DNA of 18,880 nt from Candidatus Gottesmanbacteria bacterium RBG_16_37_8 (lineage in GTDB: Bacteria; Patescibacteriota; Microgenomatia; 2-02-FULL-39-11), in contig MFJA01000022.1 in assembly GCA_001779055.1 (NCBI GenBank), positions 59,285-78,164 on the forward strand, read 5' to 3'. Numbering within the stretch: the stretch's first letter is position 1; each line of letters begins with the position of its first letter. The translations under genes and the position numbers were made by a program. Positions 1 through 6,524 of this stretch are shown piece by piece. The notes beneath the pieces were generated by a model. That model had not been told where the DNA came from. It did not search any database and was given only the letters and a program-made list of their open reading frames with translations.

Positions 1-957
1 GCCATAAGCATTTATGACGGTGGAGCAGGCAGGGAAATTACGGAAAAAATAGAGAGTAATCAACTTCTGTTTTATAAAAGTCTCAAAGAAAATCTGGAAA
101 GCTCTGGTATAAAAACCGGTTTTTTGAGAATAAAAGGAAGATATGTTTCTTCAGTATCCGTATTTAAAAACCGTCTGTTAACAAAAGGATTCGAGTTAGT
201 TCTGATTATCACCAAAGACAATATTATTTTGGGAAAAACGTCAGTTGTCCAGGATTTTAATTCTTTTTCCAAAAGAGATATGGAAAGGCCAAAAAAAGAT
301 AAAAGATCAGGTATTTTACCGGTTAAATTGGCCAGAATGATGGTTAATTTAAGTCAGCCCGGTCAAAATAGCATACTGGTTGATCCTTTTTGCGGGTCGG
401 GCACAATTCTCACAGAAGCAGCTCTTTTGGGAGTAAAAAATCTGATCGGTACTGACATTAAACCTGAGGCTATCTCCAACAGCAGATCTAATTTTGACTG
501 GATAATTCGCGAGTATTATTTGAATAAGAATAATTTCGATTTGAAGCTTCAATCTGCTGATATAAAAGAATTGAATAATATTTTAGGACAAAATATGGCA
601 GATATAATAGTCACAGAGCCTTATCTTGGTCCGCCTCTTATAAGCAAGCCTGCTACCAATAAAGCTCAAAATATAATTGCGGATTTGATCCCTTTATACA
701 AGCTGAGTTTTCAGGTAATTAGCCGCCTTTTAAAAAAAGACGGAAGATTAATCATTATTTTGCCGATTATCCATTCAATAAGAGAGGATTTTCAAGTCGA
801 TCTGGACAAAATTCTTCCTTCAAACCTTAAAGTTATACCGCCTCTTACAGGTCTTCCCGAAAATACTTATATCCGGGCATCTTCCCGAAATTCACTAGTT
901 TATCAAAGCCAGGGTCAGTTTATCAGCAGGGAAATTTTCTCATTTGTAAAATCTTGA
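1..957 (+). CDS. THUMP/Trm11-like SAM-dependent RNA methyltransferase (5' end outside window)
   Basis: The reading frame is open from base 1, so the N-terminus lies upstream; 318 residues are visible up to the TGA. The TTG at 124 is internal and not a start. The visible N-terminal part resembles the end of a THUMP/ferredoxin-like RNA-binding region, with VQDFNSFSKRDMERP and a downstream RSGILPVKLARMMVNL stretch typical of Trm11-like enzymes. The SAM-binding motif I is DPFCGSGT at about residues 128-135 of the visible part, followed by the acidic residue in GTDIKPEA. Motif IV is VTEPYLGPP, a variant of the DPPY motif of N2-guanine tRNA methyltransferases. Family knowledge suggests methylation of a tRNA guanosine amino group (for example G10), but the exact target cannot be read here. 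The following membrane protein starts 1 nt after the stop. Confidence 0.8.
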   Translation, partial: AISIYDGGAGREITEKIESNQLLFYKSLKENLESSGIKTGFLRIKGRYVSSVSVFKNRLLTKGFELVLIITKDNIILGKTSVVQDFNSFSKRDMERPKKDKRSGILPVKLARMMVNLSQPGQNSILVDPFCGSGTILTEAALLGVKNLIGTDIKPEAISNSRSNFDWIIREYYLNKNNFDLKLQSADIKELNNILGQNMADIIVTEPYLGPPLISKPATNKAQNIIADLIPLYKLSFQVISRLLKKDGRLIIILPIIHSIREDFQVDLDKILPSNLKVIPPLTGLPENTYIRASSRNSLVYQSQGQFISREIFSFVKS

Positions 958-958
958 A

Positions 959-2137
959 ATGTTCTTTTTCCAGGATGACATAGGCTTGTTAATTCAATTG
1001 TCAAAATTAAATTTTTGGCAATTTTTAATAACTCCCCAGGCAGAACACTTCGCTCCGATTCTTCATCTTCTCTCTTTTATGGAATATAAATTATTCGGAC
1101 TAAACTTTTACGGGTATTTTTCCCTATCTCTTATATTGCATTTTCTTAACCTGTTTATTCTTTTCAAAACTCTTAGATTAATAAATATTGAAAGGAGATG
1201 GTCAATTTTATTTTCCTCACTATTCTTAATAAATCTGACCTTTGTTGAACCTTTATTATGGTTTTCTGCCCAGGGAGTAATTCTGGCAAATCTTTTTATC
1301 GGGTTGGCTTTTTATTTTTGGTTACAACGGTCATTTTTCTCTTATATCTTTCTTGTCTTTGCCTCTTTTTCCTATTCCACCGGTTTAGGCCTTGGTATTA
1401 TATTCGGCATAATCTCGGTAGTATACGGAAAATTAATTCCTGCCTATTTTATCCTGGGAATTCTATCCTTAATTGTCGGGCCTCTTGTTGCCGGTAGCAG
1501 GTTGGGTCAAGTTACTCCCCAAATCACCGATCTTTTATTGAATATTCTTCAATTTTTAGCCTTCGTCATTGGCGGAGTCGGCAGGGGAGTATTTGGTAGA
1601 CTGTTTATTCCGGGTTTTGAACCGCGACATTTTGAAATAGCCAAAACCTTAATCTCTTTTATTCCCTTTGCTCTTATTTCTGCCCTTGTTACCAAATTTA
1701 TCCTGACCGGTCCCAAAAAATTTTCTCAGATTCTCTTATCCCTGTCAGTCATGATTGTCTATCCTTATATTTGGGCCGGTTTAATCAGATACCAATTCGG
1801 CATCAAACAGGCATTGTCCGAAAGATACGCTTACCCTTCACTTTTTTTTACGGTTATTTTGTTGGCAGTTTTAAGCAAATATTTCTTGGCTAAGAAAAAA
1901 TTTATTTCTTTTAAATCCGCTGTCTTGTTAATTGCCGTTCTGCTTTTTTTCCAGACATATAATTTTTATAGAAAAGCAGTCGAATTTGAGGTTCGCCCGC
2001 TCCAAACCAAACAATTCATTAACTCTTTGCAGGAAAAACTGGAGGCAGGTCAAGCGGTTCCTGATCTTCCCTTACCTGTCTTTATCAATCAACCATTTAC
2101 TATTTCCGATATTCTTCCTCTTATTTCACCTCCCTAA
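959..2137 (+). CDS. Polytopic membrane protein, GT-C glycosyltransferase-like
   Basis: The protein has 392 residues and about ten hydrophobic segments. Near the N-terminus it has an acidic DD pair (QDD, residues 5-7) followed by HFAPILHLLSFMEYKLFGLN. This resembles the first extracytoplasmic loop of GT-C enzymes and TMTC-like proteins, where the acidic pair binds metal or lipid-phosphate sugar. A C-terminal soluble stretch of about 60 residues follows the last helix. It would transfer a sugar from a lipid carrier at the outer face of the membrane, but donor and acceptor are unknown. The ATG is the only possible start, because an in-frame TAA lies at 947-949. As a result the transmembrane helix that usually precedes the DD loop is missing. 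The gene starts 1 nt after the methyltransferase stop, suggesting coupled translation. The GT-C assignment rests on motif resemblance only. Confidence 0.6.
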   Translation: MFFFQDDIGLLIQLSKLNFWQFLITPQAEHFAPILHLLSFMEYKLFGLNFYGYFSLSLILHFLNLFILFKTLRLINIERRWSILFSSLFLINLTFVEPLLWFSAQGVILANLFIGLAFYFWLQRSFFSYIFLVFASFSYSTGLGLGIIFGIISVVYGKLIPAYFILGILSLIVGPLVAGSRLGQVTPQITDLLLNILQFLAFVIGGVGRGVFGRLFIPGFEPRHFEIAKTLISFIPFALISALVTKFILTGPKKFSQILLSLSVMIVYPYIWAGLIRYQFGIKQALSERYAYPSLFFTVILLAVLSKYFLAKKKFISFKSAVLLIAVLLFFQTYNFYRKAVEFEVRPLQTKQFINSLQEKLEAGQAVPDLPLPVFINQPFTISDILPLISPP

Positions 2138-2140
2138 CTT

Positions 2141-2169
2141 TTGCTTTTCAATTTGGGTTGTCATATACT
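2141..2169 (+). promoter_or_regulatory. Candidate promoter for the yqeY-like gene
   Basis: TTGCTT at 2141-2146 and TATACT at 2164-2169 are separated by exactly 17 nt. Transcription would start near 2176, leaving only a few bases before the ATG at 2183, so the mRNA would be nearly leaderless. Seen by eye; untested. Confidence 0.4.
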
Positions 2170-2182
2170 TAAGCCTCAATTA

Positions 2183-2623
2183 ATGATCAAAGACGATATT
2201 CTAAAATTAATTCATAAGTACCTCAAAGAACATAACAAGGAAAGGGTTGGTTGTTTACGCTACCTTCTTTCACAGATAAAATACAAAGAAATTGATCTTA
2301 AAAAAGATATAACAGACGAAGAAACTTATGAATTACTGCGAAAAGAAGTAAAAAAAAGACGTGAAGCAATCGAACTTTTTCAAAAAGGCAACCGGCCGGA
2401 TTTGGTTTTGGCCAATCTGAGTGAAATAAAAATAATTGAAGAATTCCTGCCGCCAGCACTACCGGAAGAAGAAATAATAAAAATTATTGATGATATCCTG
2501 GCAAAATCAGAAGGTGAATCTCATCCCGGGAAAATAATAGGGATGGTCATGTCCTTGAGCAAAGGCAGGGCAGAAGGTGGTATAATTGCCAAATTAGTTC
2601 AACAAAAGCTTAACAAAAGTTAA
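2183..2623 (+). CDS. YqeY/GatB-like domain protein
   Basis: The 146-residue product matches the length and pattern of stand-alone YqeY proteins: an N-terminal helical part (IHKYLKEHNKERVGCLRYLL), the RKEVKKRREAIELFQKGNRPDL region, then EIKIIEEFLPPALPEEEI and a C-terminal helical domain with MGMVM-like GMVMSL. The C-terminal domain is related to the tRNA-interacting tail of GatB, the amidotransferase subunit, and the family may act in tRNA metabolism; its function is not settled. I chose the ATG at 2183 rather than the upstream ATG at 2141, because homology begins at MIKDDIL and the preceding 14 residues are not family-like. A candidate promoter lies directly upstream. The next gene follows after 13 nt with a strong Shine-Dalgarno. 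Confidence 0.85.
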   Translation: MIKDDILKLIHKYLKEHNKERVGCLRYLLSQIKYKEIDLKKDITDEETYELLRKEVKKRREAIELFQKGNRPDLVLANLSEIKIIEEFLPPALPEEEIIKIIDDILAKSEGESHPGKIIGMVMSLSKGRAEGGIIAKLVQQKLNKS

Positions 2624-2636
2624 CAATAGGAGGGAT

Positions 2637-3308
2637 ATGCCTGTAAAAAAAACAACTGCCGCCAAAACTAAATTATCAGGAGTTGCCTTAGGAGAAAAAA
2701 GTCAGAAAAAATCCTGGAGGGATTTCCTGCCAAAAAAAATTATTTCCCTTAAAAATCTGCTAATCATCGGTCTTCTTTTATTAGTTGTTCTTTTTTGGGG
2801 AGCCAGAAAATATTTTATTATGGCCACCGTTAACGGCCAGCCGGTTTCCCGTTTTGAATTAAACAGCCGTCTTAATTCTCAATTCGGTGAATCAGTTTTA
2901 GACCAGCTAATAAATGAAAGACTGCTTTTGGGAGCTGCCCGTGGAGCGGGAATATTTATAACAAGCGATGAAATTGACAAACGGATAAAAGAAATAGAAG
3001 GCAGTCTTGAAGGTAAAATGTCCTTAACTCAAGCCTTAAGCATGCAGGGCCTTACTCCCAATACCTTTAAGAGACAGTTGGAACTTCAGTTGTCTATCGA
3101 AAAGCTTTTTGTTTCCCAGGCTACAGTTTCAGCTGCTGAAATTGATGAATATTTGAAAAATAATGAAAATCTTTTCCCCGAGGCAACAGATCCTGCCAAA
3201 TTGAAGACTGAGGTTGAAGGATTTATTAAACAGCAGAAAATAAGCAAACTCTACGAAGAATGGTTCAATAAAATCAAAAAGGACGCCAAAATCATTCGTA
3301 ATAAATAA
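2637..3308 (+). CDS. Membrane-anchored SurA-N-like foldase
   Basis: The protein has 223 residues: a basic, lysine-rich cytoplasmic tail (1-38), one hydrophobic segment (about 39-56), then an extracytoplasmic helical domain. That domain begins MATVNGQPVSRFELNSRL, the typical opening of SurA/PrsA N-terminal chaperone domains, and contains LINERLLLGAARGAGI, SDEIDKRIKEIE and the C-terminal helix that closes the SurA-N fold. No parvulin (rotamase) domain is present, so chaperone rather than isomerase activity is expected. A Shine-Dalgarno AGGAGG lies at 2628-2633, with unusually tight spacing to the ATG. The gene is followed 8 nt later by a cyclophilin, so chaperone and isomerase functions that PrsA/SurA combine appear here as adjacent genes. 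Likely role: folding of secreted or surface proteins. Confidence 0.8.
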   Translation: MPVKKTTAAKTKLSGVALGEKSQKKSWRDFLPKKIISLKNLLIIGLLLLVVLFWGARKYFIMATVNGQPVSRFELNSRLNSQFGESVLDQLINERLLLGAARGAGIFITSDEIDKRIKEIEGSLEGKMSLTQALSMQGLTPNTFKRQLELQLSIEKLFVSQATVSAAEIDEYLKNNENLFPEATDPAKLKTEVEGFIKQQKISKLYEEWFNKIKKDAKIIRNK

Positions 3309-3316
3309 ACTTACTT

Positions 3317-3982
3317 ATGGAGAAGTTAAAAACTGACTGGAAAAATTTCCTTCTCTATTTGCTGTTAATAGCCGGTGCCTTTTTAATATTGGCTTTATTT
3401 TTTTCCAAAGAAAAAACAGAAACAAATAACCAGCAAAATGTTTCAACAGAGTCTGCTACCATGAAAGGAAAATATACTGCTCCGCCTCAGATGTCCATTA
3501 ATAGCGATAAGAATTATACGGCAGTAGTTGTCACATCCCAAGGAAATTTTACAGTCGAACTCTTTGCCAAAGAAACACCCGTTACTGTCAATAACTTTGT
3601 TTTTCTCTCCAGAGAGGGTTTTTATAACGGAGTTGTTTTTCACCGCATTATCAAAGACTTCATGATCCAGACAGGAGATCCCCTTGGCGACGGTACAGGC
3701 GGCCCGGGCTATGCTTTTGCTGATGAAAAAATAACCCGTGATTACAAACGTGGTATTGTCGCCATGGCCAATTCAGGTCCCAACACCAACGGCAGCCAGT
3801 TTTTTATCATACATCAGGATACCGATCTGCCTAAAAATTATGTTATTTTCGGACAAGTCACCCAAGGTATGGAAACAATCGATAAAATTGCAGAAATAGA
3901 AGTTGAGAGCAACAGTCAGGGTGAACTATCCAAACCCAAATCCAAAGTCACCATCAATAACATAACTATTAATGAAAACTGA
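3317..3982 (+). CDS. Membrane-anchored cyclophilin-type peptidyl-prolyl isomerase
   Basis: The protein has 221 residues. A hydrophobic anchor spans about residues 11-29, followed by a polar linker to about 65, so the catalytic domain should lie outside the membrane. The cyclophilin domain (about 66-221) carries FHRIIKDFMIQTGDP, with the catalytic arginine at R110 plus F115 and Q118, and NGSQFFI, with Q161 and F162. VIFGQVTQGME supplies the usual C-terminal signature. It would catalyse cis-trans isomerisation of X-Pro bonds in exported proteins. It is probably cotranscribed with the SurA-like gene 8 nt upstream. The TGA stop lies inside a 12-bp tandem duplication (3979-4002). I see no obvious terminator between this gene and the next promoter. 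Confidence 0.93.
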   Translation: MEKLKTDWKNFLLYLLLIAGAFLILALFFSKEKTETNNQQNVSTESATMKGKYTAPPQMSINSDKNYTAVVVTSQGNFTVELFAKETPVTVNNFVFLSREGFYNGVVFHRIIKDFMIQTGDPLGDGTGGPGYAFADEKITRDYKRGIVAMANSGPNTNGSQFFIIHQDTDLPKNYVIFGQVTQGMETIDKIAEIEVESNSQGELSKPKSKVTINNITINEN

Positions 3983-4002
3983 GTAAATCCCTGAGTAAAT
4001 CC
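3979..4002 (+). repeat. 12-bp perfect tandem duplication
   Basis: CTGAGTAAATCC occurs at 3979-3990 and again at 3991-4002. The first copy contains the TGA stop codon of the cyclophilin gene. The duplication lies just upstream of the his promoter, at the junction between the folding-factor genes and the histidine locus. Confidence 0.9.
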
Positions 4003-4021
4003 CAAAAAATTTGACAGTATT

Positions 4022-4030
4022 TGATATAAT
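4022..4030 (+). promoter_or_regulatory. Extended -10 promoter of the T-box/tRNA-His/his operon
   Basis: TGATATAAT is a perfect TGn-TATAAT extended -10 element, with TATAAT at 4025-4030. The expected start is about 4036-4038. A TTGACA sits at 4011-4016 but only 8 nt upstream of TATAAT, too close to act as a normal -35. No good -35 is present at 16-18 nt spacing. The position immediately before the structured leader supports the assignment. Confidence 0.6.
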
Positions 4031-4036
4031 GAAAAA

Positions 4037-4267
4037 GACATTTTAGAAAAGCGATTGACCGGAGTCACGATCCGGGAGCTGTCCCGCAAAAACGGGAACG
4101 GAAGTTGAACCGTAAAATACAACAGTCGGTGTCGCTACTCGTGGAGCCGACCTAAGAGCCCCGCCTCTAGCGGGGAACAAGGATGGGACCGCGGGAGGTC
4201 TTTTTTTAATGCCTCTCGTTCCTTATTCATCACTTTTTGTGGTGACTAAAGAACGGGAGGTTTTTTT
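4037..4267 (+). promoter_or_regulatory. Histidine T-box riboswitch (leader of tRNA-His and his operon)
   Basis: The 3' half is a textbook T-box. Antiterminator helix A1 pairs 4179-4183 (AAGGA) with 4220-4224 (TCCTT). The 7-nt bulge UGGGACC spans 4184-4190. Helix A2 pairs 4191-4198 with 4212-4219 (8 bp including GU pairs). The variable bulge base is G, which matches the C73 discriminator that is special to tRNA-His. The 5' half folds as a short hairpin, 4059-4063 with 4071-4075, whose 7-nt loop GUCACGA carries the His codon CAC at 4066-4068. Next come a CCCG/CGGG hairpin (4083-4096), a likely stem IIA/B pseudoknot (ACGG 4098-4101 with CCGT 4110-4113; GTTG 4104-4107 with CAAC 4120-4123), a hairpin at 4125-4151, and stem III CCCCGC/GCGGGG (4159-4175). 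Uncharged tRNA-His should stabilise the antiterminator. The start at 4037 is estimated from the -10. The stem I assignment is my inference; the antiterminator is seen directly. Confidence 0.9.
4212..4267 (+). terminator. Intrinsic terminator of the T-box switch
   Basis: CCTCTCGTTC (4212-4221) pairs with GAACGGGAGG (4251-4260) over 10 bp. An inner stem, CATCAC with GTGGTG, extends the hairpin, and seven T residues follow (4261-4267). The 5' arm is the same sequence that closes the antiterminator, so the two structures are mutually exclusive. The T-tract abuts the first base of mature tRNA-His. Confidence 0.93.
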
Positions 4268-4340
4268 GGTGGCTGTAGCTCAAAGGTAGAGCACCCCGTT
4301 GTGGGCGGGGGGGTTGCGGGTTCGAATCCCGTCAGTCACC
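4268..4340 (+). tRNA. tRNA-His (anticodon GUG)
   Basis: A full cloverleaf is present. The acceptor stem is GTGGCTG with CAGTCAC (4269-4275 and 4333-4339). The extra G-1 at 4268 opposes the C73 discriminator at 4340, the identity pair of tRNA-His. The D-arm is GCTC/GAGC, the anticodon stem CCCCG/CGGGG with loop TTGTGGG (GUG anticodon), there is a 5-nt variable loop, and the T-arm contains TTCGAAT. CCA is not encoded: the bases after C73 are CTT, so CCA must be added enzymatically. The gene lies directly after the U-tract of the T-box terminator and 3 nt before the hisG start codon. It should therefore be transcribed only when the T-box reads through, unless a promoter I cannot see exists. The reading frame that overlaps it upstream of hisG is not a real extension. 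Confidence 0.97.
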
Positions 4341-4343
4341 CTT

Positions 4344-5216
4344 ATGAAAAAATTTAATAATAATAATCTAAAACTAGCTATTCAAAAAGAAGGGCGTCTG
4401 ACAGAAGAAACGCTTTCCTTCTTACGGCGAACGGGTCTTGAATTTGAAAGTTACCAACAGCGGCTTTTTTCCTCCTGCAGAAATTTTCCCCTGGAAATCC
4501 TCTATTTACGGGATGATGATATTCCAAATTATGTTTCAACTGGAGTTGTCGATTTAGGCATTGTCGGTCAAAATCTCCTCTACGAAAAACGGGAAAAAGT
4601 TAAAAAACTATTAAATTTACGTTTTGGCTTTAGTTCCCTCATTATTGCCGTGCCGAAGGATTCCCCGATCAAAACACTAGCTGATCTCAATGGTAAAAGG
4701 ATAGCCACCTCTTATTCTAATACTTCCAAATCTTTCTTTAAGAAAAACAATATCCAGGCGGATTTAGTTCAAGTTAGAGGGTCGGTTGAAATTACTCCGA
4801 GTATTGGTATTGCTGATGCGATCATTGATCTTACCTCAACCGGTAGTACGCTTATCCTTCAAGATCTTCGCTTTTTAACGAAAATATATGATTCTGAAGC
4901 AGTATTAATAGCTAATAATGCTATCTCGACAGGCAAAAAAATATTAGTCAATAAATTAATTACGCGCTTTAAAGGAGTCTTATCAGCCAAAAATTATAAA
5001 TATATTTTTCTTAATACTGAAGAAAAAATTTTACCAAGACTAAAAAAAATTATTCCCGGATTAGGTTCCCAAACCATCTCTCCTTTAGCTCAAAAAGGAT
5101 GGGTATCAGTTACTTGTGTAGTAAAAGAAGACATTTTCTGGGAAATAATTGAAAGATTAAAGGCTAAGGGAGTTTCACGAATTTTAGTATTACCTATTGA
5201 AAAAATGATTTTATAA
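4344..5216 (+). CDS. hisG: ATP phosphoribosyltransferase, long form
   Basis: First enzyme of histidine synthesis: it joins ATP and PRPP to give phosphoribosyl-ATP. The product has 290 residues, typical of the long HisG form with a C-terminal ACT-like regulatory domain (about 215-290, including the LAQKGWVSVTCVV strand), so no HisZ partner is needed. The N-terminal catalytic part starts LKLAIQKEGRL. The PRPP-binding signature covers residues 147-170 (GSVEITPSIGIADAIIDL, then TSTGSTL). I chose the ATG at 4344 because the family begins there and any earlier start would lie inside tRNA-His. There is no Shine-Dalgarno, since the start is 3 nt after the tRNA 3' end; tRNA maturation would leave an almost leaderless mRNA. 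HisG of this form is normally inhibited by histidine, and transcription here is under the T-box. Confidence 0.96.
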   Translation: MKKFNNNNLKLAIQKEGRLTEETLSFLRRTGLEFESYQQRLFSSCRNFPLEILYLRDDDIPNYVSTGVVDLGIVGQNLLYEKREKVKKLLNLRFGFSSLIIAVPKDSPIKTLADLNGKRIATSYSNTSKSFFKKNNIQADLVQVRGSVEITPSIGIADAIIDLTSTGSTLILQDLRFLTKIYDSEAVLIANNAISTGKKILVNKLITRFKGVLSAKNYKYIFLNTEEKILPRLKKIIPGLGSQTISPLAQKGWVSVTCVVKEDIFWEIIERLKAKGVSRILVLPIEKMIL

Positions 5217-5225
5217 AGAGGAATT

Positions 5226-6521
5226 ATGAAAGTTATAAAACTAAAAAACCTATCGAAGTCTGATTATCAACGAATTATTCAAAGATCATTCGGGACAAAT
5301 AAGGAGATTATACCGAAAGTAAAAAAAATTATAGATGAAGTTAAGTTAAATGGTGATAAACCAATATTTAATAAATATCAAAACCGTTTTGGAGTTAAGA
5401 ATTATCAACAGGTAAAAGTAACAAAAGAAGAAATTAAAAAAGCTTATCAGGAGGTAGACGACAGTTTAATTATTGCTTTAAAGCAAATGATTAAAAATAT
5501 TACTGCCGTGCATCAAGCACAGTTACCTAAGAAGATTGATACCATTGTTTATCCGAAAAAAGGCATATCCGTTTGGAGAGTCTGGCGGCCAATAGAAAAA
5601 GTTGGATTATATGTGCCGGGAGGAAAAGCTATATATCCGTCATCGGTTCTGATGACTGCCATTCCGGCACAAATAGCTGGTTGTAAAGAGATCGTCATGT
5701 GTTCACCCCCAGGAGTGGAAGGTCAAATTCCTGCTCCAACATTGGTGGCAGCTGATTTAATCGGCCTTAAAAAAATATTTAAAGTTGGAGGAGTAGAAGC
5801 TATTGCTGCATTTGCCTATGGAACTGAAAGTATTTCTAAAGTTTATAAAATTTTTGGAGCTGGCAATGCGTTTGTGACAGCCGCAAAAATGCTTGTCTTT
5901 AGGGAAGTCGCTATCGATATGCCGGCAGGTCCATCAGAGATTTTTATCATTGCCGATGCTACTGCTAATCCCAAATTCGTAGCTAGCGATCTTTTAGCAG
6001 ATGGAGAACATGGGCCTGATTCAGCCTGTGTCTTATTAACAACCTCAAACCAGATCGCAGAGGCAACAATTAAAGAAATTGATAATCAATTATCAAACCT
6101 TATAACGAGAAAGTATGTCAAAGAATCCATCAATCGATATGGACTCTTTGCTCTTGTTGATTCAATAAACGAAGCCATTCAATTTACTAACGAGTATGCT
6201 CCGGAACACTTGGAAATAATGACTGAAAAACCGGAAAAGATAGTTGAAAAAATTAACAACGCCGGTTCAGTCTTTTTAGGTGATTGGACTACCAAATCAA
6301 GCGGTGATTATGCCACCGGTGCCAATCATGTTCTTCCTACTGGCGGCATGGCCAAAATGTATCCTCCGCTTGGAGTAGATGCTTATGGCAAATGGATGCA
6401 GATTCAAAGATGTACAAAAGAAGGTTTGTCGATGATTAGAAGAACAATCGAAAAGATTGCTGAGGTAGAGCAATTACCTGCTCATAAAAACGCAACAAGT
6501 ATTCGTTATAAGGAGGTTTAA
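5226..6521 (+). CDS. hisD: Histidinol dehydrogenase
   Basis: It catalyses the last two steps, histidinol to histidine, with two NAD+. The length of 431 residues is normal. The catalytic Glu-His pair lies in APEHLEI (E327-H328). Zinc ligands by analogy with the E. coli enzyme are H262 (GEHGPDS), D361 (SSGDYATGANHV) and H420 (LPAHKNA). The fourth ligand, a glutamine in the usual SQAEH motif, is aspartate here (D259 in ADGEH). Other family motifs are YVPGGKAIYPSSVLM and DMPAGPSEI. A Shine-Dalgarno-like AGAGGA precedes the ATG, and the gene lies 9 nt after hisG. The enzyme should be active if Asp can replace Gln at the metal site. Confidence 0.96.
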   Translation: MKVIKLKNLSKSDYQRIIQRSFGTNKEIIPKVKKIIDEVKLNGDKPIFNKYQNRFGVKNYQQVKVTKEEIKKAYQEVDDSLIIALKQMIKNITAVHQAQLPKKIDTIVYPKKGISVWRVWRPIEKVGLYVPGGKAIYPSSVLMTAIPAQIAGCKEIVMCSPPGVEGQIPAPTLVAADLIGLKKIFKVGGVEAIAAFAYGTESISKVYKIFGAGNAFVTAAKMLVFREVAIDMPAGPSEIFIIADATANPKFVASDLLADGEHGPDSACVLLTTSNQIAEATIKEIDNQLSNLITRKYVKESINRYGLFALVDSINEAIQFTNEYAPEHLEIMTEKPEKIVEKINNAGSVFLGDWTTKSSGDYATGANHVLPTGGMAKMYPPLGVDAYGKWMQIQRCTKEGLSMIRRTIEKIAEVEQLPAHKNATSIRYKEV

Positions 6522-6524
6522 TTT

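Noticed and set aside
124..126. TTG start codon for the first gene
   Set aside because: The frame is open to base 1 with family-like residues upstream, so the gene simply begins outside the window.
4011..4016. TTGACA as the -35 of the his promoter
   Set aside because: It is only 8 nt from TATAAT, far from the 16-18 nt needed; the extended -10 explains the promoter better.
4120..4125. Alternative specifier codons (UAC, AAC or ACA) 3' in the leader
   Set aside because: These bases fit better as the pseudoknot strand pairing with GTTG at 4104-4107. The UGGG bulge and the downstream genes point to histidine.
4317..4340. tRNA-His 3' end as an integration attachment site
   Set aside because: I found no second copy of the tRNA 3' sequence in the window and no integrase gene.
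4299..4343. Upstream extension of HisG (start at 4299)
   Set aside because: The extra 15 residues are tRNA-His sequence read as protein and have no similarity to HisG.
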